Shown: positions 51,561 through 59,679 of the stretch, piece by piece
How positions within the stretch are numbered: the first letter of the stretch is position 1
Layout: every line of letters starts with the position of its first letter
NCBI GenBank assembly: GCA_900320185.1
Contig: ONRD01000007.1
Coordinates: 1 to 59,775 of the forward strand
Source of the DNA: an uncultured Bacteroidales bacterium
GTDB lineage: Bacteria > Bacteroidota > Bacteroidia > Bacteroidales > UBA932
Direction: 5' to 3'
DNA length: 59,775 nt
The notes under the pieces: generated by a model
Seen by the model: the letters and a program-made list of their open reading frames with translations, nothing else
What the model was told of the DNA's origin: nothing
Databases searched by the model: none
Position numbers and translations under genes: made by a program

Positions 51561-53411
51561 ATGAAGGAGTTTTGGAAAATGATGAAGGAGTACATTTCTC
51601 CTTTCAAGAAATACCTCTGGGGATCAGTGGTCCTGAACATCCTGTCCGCAGTGTTCAACATCTTCTCGTTCGCCATGATCGTGCCGATGCTCCGCATCCT
51701 GTTCCGGATGACGGACAAGACCTACGTCTTCACCGATTGGGGAGAAGTCTGGGGGATGCCCCTGAGGGACATGGGCAACGCCGTCATGCAGAACATCTAC
51801 TACCTGCTGGAGCTGAACATCGGCAACCACGGCGAGATAACGGTCCTGCTGTGGCTGTGCCTTTTCCTGATCGTCATGACAGCCCTCAAGACAGCGTGCT
51901 ACTTCGGCTCGTCGGCGGTGATGGTCCCGATCAGGACGGGCGTCGTCAAGGACCTCCGCATGAGGATCTACAACAAGATCCTTGCGCTTCCGCTCGGCTT
52001 CTTCTCGGAGGAGAAGAAGGGTGACATCATTGCCAGGATGAGCGGAGACGTGCAGGAGGTCGAGAACTCCGTGGCCGGCTCGATCGAGATGCTGATCAAG
52101 AACCCCATCCTGATAGTCATCTATTTCGTAGCACTGGTGTTCATCAGCTGGCAGATGACAGCATTCACAGTGGTGTTCGCCCCGGTGATGATCTGGGCGA
52201 TGGGCATCATCGGCAAGAACCTGAAGAAGAAATCCCTGGATGTCCAGAGACTCTGGAGCGACGTGATGTCCCAGGCCGAGGAAACCCTTGGAGGACTGAG
52301 GGTGATAAAGGCTTTCCTGGCGGAAAGGAAGATGGCAGGCCGTTTCGATTCAGTCACGGAGTCCATGCGGGTCAAGAACAGCCGCGTCATGCTCAGGCAG
52401 GCCCTCGCCCACCCCGTAAGCGAATTCCTCGGGACGGTGCTGATCACCATAGCCCTCTTTTTCGGCGGCTACCTCATCCTGAAGGGCAATTCCAGCGTGG
52501 ACGCGCCCATATTCCTTTACTACATGGTGATACTCTACAGCATCATCAATCCGATAAAGGATTTCGCGAAGGCCAGCTACGCGATTCCCAAGGGGATGGC
52601 CTCCATGGAGAGGATCAATAAGATCCTTGACGCCAGGAACACGATCACCGAAGCGGAAAACCCGAAGCCCCTTGACGGATTCCGGGAATCGCTCACCTTC
52701 GAGCACGTCGGGTTCAGGTATCCGGACGGGCAGAAGATGATCCTCGAGGACATATCCCTCGAAATCCCCAAGGGCAGGATGGTTGCCGTGGTCGGCGCAT
52801 CCGGAGCGGGAAAGACAACCCTCGTCGACCTGATTCCCCGGTTCTACGATGTCGTGGAAGGGTCGATAAAGGTCGACGGGACCGACATCCGCGACGTCAG
52901 CATAGCCGGCCTGCGCGGCCTGATCGGCAACGTCAACCAGGAATCCATCCTCTTCAACGACACCATATTTAACAACATAGCTTTCGGAGTCGAGAACGCG
53001 ACGATGGAGCAGGTGGTAGAAGCCGCGAAGATTGCCAACGCACACGGATTCATCATGGAGAAGGAAGGCGGCTACCAGTTCAACATCGGTGACCGGGGCG
53101 TGAAGCTCTCCGGCGGACAGCGCCAGAGGATTTCGATCGCCAGGGCCATCCTCAAGAATCCTCCCATCCTGATCCTCGACGAGGCGACCGCCTCCCTGGA
53201 CACCGAATCGGAAAAGATAGTGCAGGAGGCCCTCGACAGGCTGATGTCGAGCAGGACGACCATAGCGATAGCCCACAGGCTCTCGACGATACGCAACGCG
53301 GACCTTATCATAGTGATGCAGGACGGCAGGATAGTCGAGAGGGGCAGGCACGAGGAACTGCTGGCCAAGAACGGACATTACAGGAAACTGCACGACATGC
53401 AGGCCCTCTGA
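51561..53411 (+). CDS. MsbA-like ABC exporter (permease-ATPase)
   Basis: 616-residue half-transporter: six membrane helices in residues 1-330, then an ATPase domain. Walker A VVGASGAGKTTLVDLIPRFY, Q loop GNVNQESILF, signature LSGGQRQRISIARAIL, Walker B ILILDEATASLD and the H loop AHRLSTI are all present. As a homodimer it probably flips lipid A precursors, other lipids or peptides across the inner membrane. An extra N-terminal segment between helices 1 and 2 (about residues 50-85) is typical of Bacteroidota versions. Confidence 0.93.
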   Translation: MKEFWKMMKEYISPFKKYLWGSVVLNILSAVFNIFSFAMIVPMLRILFRMTDKTYVFTDWGEVWGMPLRDMGNAVMQNIYYLLELNIGNHGEITVLLWLCLFLIVMTALKTACYFGSSAVMVPIRTGVVKDLRMRIYNKILALPLGFFSEEKKGDIIARMSGDVQEVENSVAGSIEMLIKNPILIVIYFVALVFISWQMTAFTVVFAPVMIWAMGIIGKNLKKKSLDVQRLWSDVMSQAEETLGGLRVIKAFLAERKMAGRFDSVTESMRVKNSRVMLRQALAHPVSEFLGTVLITIALFFGGYLILKGNSSVDAPIFLYYMVILYSIINPIKDFAKASYAIPKGMASMERINKILDARNTITEAENPKPLDGFRESLTFEHVGFRYPDGQKMILEDISLEIPKGRMVAVVGASGAGKTTLVDLIPRFYDVVEGSIKVDGTDIRDVSIAGLRGLIGNVNQESILFNDTIFNNIAFGVENATMEQVVEAAKIANAHGFIMEKEGGYQFNIGDRGVKLSGGQRQRISIARAILKNPPILILDEATASLDTESEKIVQEALDRLMSSRTTIAIAHRLSTIRNADLIIVMQDGRIVERGRHEELLAKNGHYRKLHDMQAL

Positions 53412-53426
53412 CGGGCATGGGCCGGG

Positions 53427-53453
53427 TGGCGCGCAGGCCGCCTGGAGGCGCCA
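53427..53453 (+). terminator. Hairpin after the ABC exporter gene
   Basis: TGGCGC and GCGCCA form a 6-bp stem around a 15-base GC-rich loop in the gap after the exporter stop codon. There is no T-run, so this is a weak call. Confidence 0.28.
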
Positions 53454-53487
53454 GGGAGGATGGAACCGGGAAAACACTTGATGGAAG

Positions 53488-54144
53488 ATGGAAACGACAA
53501 ACAGAATACACGTACCCCTTATCGAAGGACTGGAAGGAATGACCTTCGAAGGACTGGACCTTGCCATGGAGGAGTCAGCCTCCAAACTGGCAGTCAGCTG
53601 CAACAACTGGCCCGAAGCCGCCCCTTACGCCCCCGACTGCAACGCATCGGTGGCAAGGAGCAGGACACATCTCGCGGTGATGTTCCACGTGCGCGGCCTC
53701 GACCTCAGGGCCACCGCGATGGAAGACAACGGCAACAGCTGGGAAGACAGCTGCTGCGAATTCTTCGTGGCCGACCCTTCGGACGGGACCTACTACAACT
53801 TCGAACTGACATGCATCGGCAGCCTCCTTGCCGCCAAGCGCACGAGCCGCACCGAGAAGACGATGTTCACCGGCGCGCAGCTCGGAAGGGTCATCCGCCA
53901 TTCGACCCTCCCCAGAAAGGAATTCCATTCCGAAGGCGGTCCCTTTTCCTGGAGCGTGGCCTTGCTGGTCCCGTTCGACCTGATCGGAGTGGACCCGGAG
54001 AACCTTCCGCCCTCTCTCAAGGGCAATTTCTACAAATGCGGGGACCTGACCGCCCATCCCCACTTCCTGAGCTGGAGCCCTGTCCTCACCAAGACTCCTG
54101 ATTTCCACAGGCCGGAGTTTTTCGGCGAACTGTTTCTCGGCTAG
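53488..54144 (+). CDS. Carbohydrate-binding family 9-like protein
   Basis: 218 residues, one CBM9-like beta-sandwich: LAVSCNNWPEAAPYAPDCNA, SRTHLAVMFHVRGLDLRATA, DNGNSWEDSCCEFFVADPSD and TYYNFELTCIGSLLAAKRTS, with a closing segment FHRPEFFGELFLG typical of Bacteroidales members. No signal peptide is visible, so it would be cytoplasmic, or its export signal is cryptic. Ligand unknown. Placed between the ABC exporter and VanZ genes. Confidence 0.83.
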   Translation: METTNRIHVPLIEGLEGMTFEGLDLAMEESASKLAVSCNNWPEAAPYAPDCNASVARSRTHLAVMFHVRGLDLRATAMEDNGNSWEDSCCEFFVADPSDGTYYNFELTCIGSLLAAKRTSRTEKTMFTGAQLGRVIRHSTLPRKEFHSEGGPFSWSVALLVPFDLIGVDPENLPPSLKGNFYKCGDLTAHPHFLSWSPVLTKTPDFHRPEFFGELFLG

Positions 54145-54153
54145 GACAAAGGC

Positions 54154-54561
54154 ATGAAGAAATCGAACAAAATATTCCTGGCCCTTTTCGCCATCTATCT
54201 CGTCCTGGTCGCCTACTGCTGCTTCTGGAACTTCGACAGCCTCCCCGCCGTCGACAGGACCATGTTCGGCATCCCCACGGACAAGCTTGTCCATTTCATC
54301 ATGTTCTTCCCCTTCCCCATCCTCTGCTACCTTGCCTTCGAAAGAGGATGGAAGGAACCGTGGCAGATCCTCCTGGCGGTCCTCGCCGTCGCAGCCATGG
54401 GGCTGGGAGTGGCGGCTGCGACCGAGGTCGGGCAGTCATTCACCGGCTATCGGAGCGGCGACCCGAAGGATTTCAGGGCAGACGCCCTCGCGGTAGGAAT
54501 ATCATCCCTCATCATATTCACAGCCACCCTGATCAAAACCCTCAAATCCACCCGCAGATGA
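54154..54561 (+). CDS. VanZ-family membrane protein
   Basis: 135 residues with four hydrophobic helices. It has the VanZ pattern: FDSLPAVDRTMFGIPTDKLV then HFIMFFPFPILCYLAFERGW, and ATEVGQSFTGYRSGDPKDFR followed by ADALAVGISS, with conserved acidic and basic residues between helices. VanZ proteins are linked with wall or lipid-carrier recycling and low-level teicoplanin resistance in Firmicutes; the role in this phylum is unknown. Its stop overlaps the next gene by ATGA. Confidence 0.85.
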   Translation: MKKSNKIFLALFAIYLVLVAYCCFWNFDSLPAVDRTMFGIPTDKLVHFIMFFPFPILCYLAFERGWKEPWQILLAVLAVAAMGLGVAAATEVGQSFTGYRSGDPKDFRADALAVGISSLIIFTATLIKTLKSTRR

Positions 54562-57500
54562 AACGCATCATAACACTGGCCATGGCAGTCCTGGCCCTCC
54601 AGGGCTTCATCCATGCCCAAAGCGTCAAGGAATTCAAGACCGAATGCGACTCGCTTCAGGCAAGGTTGCAGCGGAGGACAAGCGTCAAGGCCAGCGTAAG
54701 CGCCGCCAAGGTAGAAAGGCAAGGGAACACCCTGTCCTTCCATTTCAACCAGAGCCTCGGGGATTTTCCGTGGAGGCCTGACGACGCCGAATGGTTCATC
54801 TCGCAGCTCAAGGAACTGCTGCCCTCAGCCTACAAGTCATGCAAGGTCGGGAAGGTGTTCGTCGGTACCGGCAAGGCACTTCTCGACGACTACGTGGTCG
54901 ACGGATTCTCCGGCAACGGCAAGCCGGGATCGTCCAGGTTCCGGACCAGAGACCACCGCCCGGAGCATGGTTTCATCGAGAGAGTCGGAGCCGGGAGGTA
55001 CGAAAAAGGCCTCAGCGGAAGGAATATAGCCATGTGGCAGAGCCACGGCCGCTACTACGAGGAAAAGTTCAGCCGCTGGGAGTGGCAGAGGGCGCCCCTG
55101 TTCCAGACGGTGGAGGACATGTACACACAGAGCTACGTACTCCCCTTCCTCATCCCCATGCTTGAAAACGCCGGTGCCTATGTGATGACTCCCCGCGAAA
55201 GGGACCCGCAGTGGAACGAGGTTGTCGCCGACAACGACCCGGCCTTCCGGGAAGGAAGGGCCGAAGGGGTGCGCCTTGAGGGGGAATATTCAGAAACCGG
55301 CAGCTGGAAAGACGCAGGGACCGGATTCGCCGACAGGAAAGCCTCCTACACCGGGAAGGAGAACCCCTTCACGATGGGAACCGCGCGCATGGCGGAATCC
55401 AGGAAGCGGCCGGATGCCCAGGCAAGGTGGACGGCCGGGATTCCAGAAAGGGGCAGCTACGCAGTCTACATCTCCTACAAGACCCTGCCCAACAGCACCA
55501 CCTGCGCCCACTACACCGTGAACCACCTCGGCGGCAGTACTGAATTCGTCGTCAACCAGAAGATGGGAGGCGGCACCTGGATCTACCTCGGCACGTTCGA
55601 GTTTGACCGGGGAGAAGCCTCGGTGGTGCTTGACAACGGCATCCCCGCCGGATACGACCATGGAAGGAACCATGTCGTGACCGCCGACGGAGTGCGGTTC
55701 GGTGGCGGGATGGGCAAGATCGCCAGGGGCCCGAAGGACGAAGACGTTTCAGGGTACTCCGTCTCCGGAGTCCCGTCCTTCGCTGAAGGAGCATATTACT
55801 GGATGCAATGGGCGGGAGCGGACTCCACGCTGCTGAGCGCCCACGAGGACGACTACACCTCCGACTATGCCGACCGGGGCGCCTGGGTAGGCTGGATGTC
55901 AGGCGGTTCCAGGACCAATCCGAAAGCCGAGGGCAAGGGCATCCCGATCGACATGTCCTTCGCCTTCCACACCGATGCAGGGACCACCAAGGATGATTCC
56001 ATCATCGGGACGCTTTCAATCTACACCCTGATGTGCGACGGGTCGGACAAGCTCCCCAACGGAGAAAGCCGGCTCCAGCAGAGGATGTACGCAGACTACG
56101 TCCAGACCCAGCTCGTGGAAGACGTGAGGAGGTGTTACAACCCTTCATGGAGCCGCAGGCTCCTGTGGGACCGGTCCTACAGCGAATCACGGACCACAAC
56201 GGTCCCGGCGATGCTGCTCGAGTTCCTCTCGCACCAGAACTTCGCCGACATGAAATACGGGCTCGACCCTTCGTTCCGCTTCGCGGCCAGCCGCGCGATC
56301 TACAAGGGGATGCTGAAGTACCTGAGCAGCCGTTACGGTTGTGAATATGCAGTCCAGCCTCTCCCTGTCAACTCTTTTGCCACGTCATTCACCAAAGCCC
56401 CCGCGGCAGGCTCCCCCGCCACGGTCAGGCTCTGCTGGAAACCCACCAGGGATTCCCTCGAGGCCACTGCCGACCCCACAGGCTACATCCTCTACACAAG
56501 GCTTGACGACGGCGCTTTCGACGACGGCCGCATCCTGGAGGAGACGGCCCCCTACGGTGATTTCTGCAGCACCGAGGTCGAGATCCAGCCCGGACATGTC
56601 TACAGCTACCGCATCGTGGCTTTCAATGAAGGAGGGAAGAGCTTTCCGTCCGAGGTGCTGAGCGTCGGAGTACCGGCCTCCGGCAACGGCGGAAGCGTCA
56701 TCGTGGTCAACAACTTCACCAGGGTCTCTCCCCCTGCCTGGTTCGACACGCCTGAATATGCAGGGTTCGACAACGGCCTGGACGGAGGCGTCCCCTACGT
56801 CAATGAAATCAACTTCATCGGAGAGCAGTACCAGTTCCGCCGCGACATGCCATGGACAGACGACGACAACCCGGGGTTCGGAGGATCGTACACCGACAAG
56901 GCGGGCACGGTCATCCCTGGGAACACGTTCGACTTCACGGCCATCCACGGCAGGGCCATGATGGCCGCAGGGCATCCGTTCCATTCATCAAGCAGCGCGG
57001 CCTTCTGCGGCAACGTCTTCCTCTGTGAAGGAGACTACGCTGCGGACATCATCTGCGGGAAGCAGGTGACCACCATGGTAGGAAGCGGCACAAAGCCCGC
57101 CAAATACGAAATCTTCCCCGCCAGGATGCGGACCGCACTGGGCCGCTTCACCTCCTCGGGAGGCAACGTGCTTGTGTCCGGGTCGAACATCGGCACCGAT
57201 GTCTGGGACAGGGTATTCCCCGTCAGGAAAGACTCCCTGGAAAGGGAAGAAGCCAAACTCTTCGTCCAGGAAGTCCTGGGGTACAGGTGGCTCACCAACT
57301 ACGCTACCCGAAGCGCCGTCGCCAGGCCGATGAAGTCCGCCGGCATCGATCTCTCCGGGACGGGCCGCTCGTTCAGTTTCTGGAACGTCTCGAACCCCAG
57401 AATCTACCACGTCGAGACTCCGGACGGGATAGTCCCCGCCTCCGACAAGGCCTCCACCTTCCTGAGGTATTCCGACACCAACATCTCCGCAGGCACCTGC

Positions 57501-57623
57501 ATGGAGGCCGGACCCTACAGGAGCGTCTGCCTTGGATTCCCGATAGAGACGATCAAGGAACAATCTGACATAGACTGCCTTATAGCCCAGATACTGGAGT
57601 ATTTCGACAAGGCGGAAGACTGA
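54558..57623 (+). CDS. Large secreted amidase-like protein with golvesin-type and fibronectin III domains
   Basis: 1021 residues from the ATG in the ATGA overlap (MKRIITLAMAVLALQGFIHA signal). An N-acetylmuramoyl-amidase-like fold seems split: its first part has IAMWQSHGRYYEEKF near residue 157 and LIPMLENAGAYVMTPRERD, the second resumes with MSFAFHTDAGTTKDDSIIGT near 467. Between them is a golvesin/xanthan-lyase-like beta domain (about 290-375). A fibronectin III domain follows (about 613-705), then a Rossmann-like C-terminal domain of about 300 residues that I do not recognise firmly. Annotated relatives are called xanthan lyase or golvesin-domain proteins, but xanthan degradation is not supported here; a wall amidase is more likely. 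Confidence 0.75.
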   Translation: MKRIITLAMAVLALQGFIHAQSVKEFKTECDSLQARLQRRTSVKASVSAAKVERQGNTLSFHFNQSLGDFPWRPDDAEWFISQLKELLPSAYKSCKVGKVFVGTGKALLDDYVVDGFSGNGKPGSSRFRTRDHRPEHGFIERVGAGRYEKGLSGRNIAMWQSHGRYYEEKFSRWEWQRAPLFQTVEDMYTQSYVLPFLIPMLENAGAYVMTPRERDPQWNEVVADNDPAFREGRAEGVRLEGEYSETGSWKDAGTGFADRKASYTGKENPFTMGTARMAESRKRPDAQARWTAGIPERGSYAVYISYKTLPNSTTCAHYTVNHLGGSTEFVVNQKMGGGTWIYLGTFEFDRGEASVVLDNGIPAGYDHGRNHVVTADGVRFGGGMGKIARGPKDEDVSGYSVSGVPSFAEGAYYWMQWAGADSTLLSAHEDDYTSDYADRGAWVGWMSGGSRTNPKAEGKGIPIDMSFAFHTDAGTTKDDSIIGTLSIYTLMCDGSDKLPNGESRLQQRMYADYVQTQLVEDVRRCYNPSWSRRLLWDRSYSESRTTTVPAMLLEFLSHQNFADMKYGLDPSFRFAASRAIYKGMLKYLSSRYGCEYAVQPLPVNSFATSFTKAPAAGSPATVRLCWKPTRDSLEATADPTGYILYTRLDDGAFDDGRILEETAPYGDFCSTEVEIQPGHVYSYRIVAFNEGGKSFPSEVLSVGVPASGNGGSVIVVNNFTRVSPPAWFDTPEYAGFDNGLDGGVPYVNEINFIGEQYQFRRDMPWTDDDNPGFGGSYTDKAGTVIPGNTFDFTAIHGRAMMAAGHPFHSSSSAAFCGNVFLCEGDYAADIICGKQVTTMVGSGTKPAKYEIFPARMRTALGRFTSSGGNVLVSGSNIGTDVWDRVFPVRKDSLEREEAKLFVQEVLGYRWLTNYATRSAVARPMKSAGIDLSGTGRSFSFWNVSNPRIYHVETPDGIVPASDKASTFLRYSDTNISAGTCMEAGPYRSVCLGFPIETIKEQSDIDCLIAQILEYFDKAED

Positions 57624-57770
57624 CAGGACGTCACCGGGGACTGCGGATGTTTATGACTGATAACGGACAAAGGCGATGACAAAGCGGAAGACTGACAGGA
57701 CGTCACCCGGGGACTGCGGATGTTTATCCCGGGGACTGCGGATGTTTATGACTGATAACGGACAAAGGCG
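57612..57770 (+). repeat. Tandem duplication of the intergenic leader including stop and start codons
   Basis: A 72-base unit (57612-57683) beginning in the last codons of the golvesin-domain gene and running through a copy of the downstream start region (GGCGATGACAAA) is repeated from 57684. The second copy has one extra C and a further internal 22-base duplication (CCCGGGGACTGCGGATGTTTAT, 57728-57749). Copies are otherwise nearly identical, so the event looks recent. It duplicates a TGA stop and the ATG of the desulfidase-family gene. Confidence 0.9.
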
Positions 57771-57774
57771 ATGA
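57676..57774 (+). other. 32-codon upstream frame created by the duplication
   Basis: The duplicated ATG (57676) opens a frame MTKRKTDRTSPGDCGC and onward, 32 codons, whose TGA overlaps the real start of the next gene as ATGA. It shares the first four codons with that gene. Whether it is translated is unknown; the overlap is the same type used throughout this window for coupled genes. Confidence 0.3.
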
Positions 57775-59066
57775 CAAAGCGCGAAAACGAACTGATCGGA
57801 CTCCTCCACAGGGAGGTGAAGCCCGCACTCGGATGCACGGAACCCATGGCCGTAGCCCTTGCCTGCGCAAAGGCGGCCGAACTGCTCGGGCCACAGGCCG
57901 GGGAAAGATTCCCGGACATGGACATAGAGGTGTCCGGCAACATTCTCAAGAACGGAATGGGAGTCGGGATTCCCGGGACGGACAAGGTAGGCCTGCATAT
58001 TGCCGCGGCGCTTGGCGCCATCTGCGGAAACAGCCGCTACGGCCTGGAAGTCCTCAGGAACGTGGAACCTGCCCACGTCCTCAAGGCAAAGGAAATGGTA
58101 CGGGCGGGGAAAGTCCAGGTCCGGGTAGCCGAGGATGTCCCCCTTCTCTACATCAAGGCCACCCTGAGGCTTGGAGGCTCTTCTGCCTTTGCCGAGATTG
58201 AAGGAGAGCACGACCGGATCGTCCGCACCGGCAAGGACGGCAAGGTCCTTCCCTCAGGCTGCAACGGCACTTCCAGCAGCTGCGGGGAGGAAAAGGAAAT
58301 CATCGACTACCATTTAACTGTCAAGGAGATATACTCATTTACCGGAAGCGCTGCCTACGATGACATCAAGTTCATTCTGGCAGACCGGGACCTCAACCTC
58401 GCCTTGGCCGAAGCCGGTCTTTCCAACCGCTACGGACTCGGGGTCGGCAAAGCGATCAGGGAGAACCGCAACGGTGTGTTCGGCGACGATTTCATGAGCT
58501 ACGCCATGGCCCTTACCGCGGCTGCCTCGGACGCCAGGATGGCAGGTTGCAAGCTCCCGGCCATGAGCAATTCGGGAAGCGGCAACCAGGGAATAACCGT
58601 CAGCATGCCTGTCATCGCCTACGCCCTCAGGTACGCCATCGATGACGAAAGGCTGGCCAGGGCGCTAATCCTCAGCAACCTGGTGGCCATCCACATCAAG
58701 GGCTACCTCGGCAGGCTCTCTGCTCTGTGCGGCTGCGTGGTTGCCTCGACAGGCTCCGCCTGCGGGCTCGTATGGCTCAGGGGCGGAACCTACGGGCAGG
58801 TCTGCGCCGCAATCAAGAACATGATCGGGAACATCACCGGCATGGTCTGCGATGGCGCGAAGGTGGGATGCGCAATGAAGGTCGCCTCCGGTGTTTCATG
58901 CGCGGTACAGTCGGCGATGCTGGCGCTTGACGGAATATGCGTAAGCGAGACAGACGGAATCATAGACAAGGACATCGAAAAGACCATCCGCAACCTGGGT
59001 TCCATCGGATCGTCCGGGATGCAATCCACCGACCGCCTGATCCAGGAGATAATGGTCTGTAAATGA
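57771..59066 (+). CDS. L-cysteine desulfidase family protein (UPF0597/YhaM-like)
   Basis: 431-residue protein related to the serine dehydratase alpha chain. Landmarks: VKPALGCTEPMAVALACAKA, GNILKNGMGVGIPGTDKVGL, CNGTSSSCGEEKE, MSNSGSGNQGITVSMPVIAY and LCGCVVASTGSACGLVWLRG, whose Cys residues would hold an oxygen-sensitive Fe-S cluster. Members release sulfide, ammonia and pyruvate from L-cysteine, or deaminate serine-like substrates. The start ATG follows a recently duplicated leader. It is the last intact gene before low-complexity DNA and an IS end. Confidence 0.88.
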   Translation: MTKRENELIGLLHREVKPALGCTEPMAVALACAKAAELLGPQAGERFPDMDIEVSGNILKNGMGVGIPGTDKVGLHIAAALGAICGNSRYGLEVLRNVEPAHVLKAKEMVRAGKVQVRVAEDVPLLYIKATLRLGGSSAFAEIEGEHDRIVRTGKDGKVLPSGCNGTSSSCGEEKEIIDYHLTVKEIYSFTGSAAYDDIKFILADRDLNLALAEAGLSNRYGLGVGKAIRENRNGVFGDDFMSYAMALTAAASDARMAGCKLPAMSNSGSGNQGITVSMPVIAYALRYAIDDERLARALILSNLVAIHIKGYLGRLSALCGCVVASTGSACGLVWLRGGTYGQVCAAIKNMIGNITGMVCDGAKVGCAMKVASGVSCAVQSAMLALDGICVSETDGIIDKDIEKTIRNLGSIGSSGMQSTDRLIQEIMVCK

Positions 59067-59067
59067 C

Positions 59068-59187
59068 GGTCCTGGCCCTGGCCTTGGTCCTGGCCTTGGC
59101 TCTGGCCCTGGTCCTGGCTCTGGCCTTGGCTCTGGTCCTGCCCCTGGCCCTAGCTCTGCCCTTGGCCCTAGCTCTGGCCTTGGCAGG
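59068..59187. repeat. Degenerate 6-bp (CTGGCC-like) low-complexity tract
   Basis: About 120 bases made of CTGGCC, TTGGTC, CTGGCT and similar hexamers begin two bases after the desulfidase-family stop. On the minus strand the tract reads as Lys/Arg-Ala/Thr dipeptides, which is a by-product of the repeat. It starts the roughly 650-base gene-free stretch up to the IS element frame. Confidence 0.85.
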
Positions 59188-59225
59188 GAGCATCCCCTCT
59201 GTTAATGGTTAGGTCGTAAGGGGTA

Positions 59226-59492
59226 TTGTCCTTCGGACCTTCCGCTTCGCTCCATCCCTCCCACTGCGCTGCGCTTGTGGGCCCCGCCCGCTTACGGCCG
59301 CGGGTGGCCAGGGTCCGAAGGACAACACCCTTACGCCCTGCACCCTTACGCCCCTGCACCCTTACACCCCTGACCTTCTGCACTTCTGCTCCATCGCTCC
59401 CACCGCGATTCATCCCTTCCGCTTCGCTTGCGTGCCCCGCCCGCTTACGGCCGTGAGTGGCCGGAGGTCCGAAGGACAACACCCTTACGCCC
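59226..59492. repeat. Inverted and direct repeat block
   Basis: TTGTCCTTCGGACC (59226-59239) is inverted as GGTCCGAAGGACAA at 59312-59325 and again at 59466-59479, so long hairpins can form. A 59-base segment beginning GCCCCGCCCGCTTACGGCCG is also directly repeated at 59281-59339 and 59434-59492 with few changes, 153 bases apart. No gene is seen in this block. Confidence 0.8.
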
Positions 59493-59550
59493 TCACACCC
59501 TCACACCCTCACACCCTCACACCCTTACACCCTTACGCCCTTACGCCCTG
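59489..59550. repeat. 8-bp minisatellite (CCCTCACA/CCCTTACG)
   Basis: About seven tandem octamers, CCCTCACA changing to CCCTTACA and CCCTTACG along the array. Similar CCCTTACGCC pieces recur nearby at 59329-59375. Non-coding. Confidence 0.85.
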
Positions 59551-59679
59551 CAACTTCAATCCATCACCCCCGCCGCGCTGAAGACCATGGCAACCGCCCC
59601 TGGCAGCTAGCTATGATTTCCCCCTCCGAAGTTTCAACTCAGCTAAAGGCCGGTTTTTGTGGACAGCACCTGCCTGATG

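Noticed and set aside
52350-53606. 418-codon minus-strand open frame
   Set aside because: Antisense to the ABC exporter ATPase domain, which carries all ABC motifs.
54558-57623. Xanthan lyase
   Set aside because: Only the golvesin-like beta domain gives this resemblance; no polysaccharide lyase barrel is seen.
58960-59193. Small Lys/Arg/Ala-rich histone-like frame on the minus strand
   Set aside because: The composition comes from the hexamer repeat; it overlaps the desulfidase-family gene and has no independent support.
59489-59550. Telomere-like repeat or chromosome end
   Set aside because: The octamer array is short and degenerate, and an IS element follows; bacterial circular replicons need no such structure.
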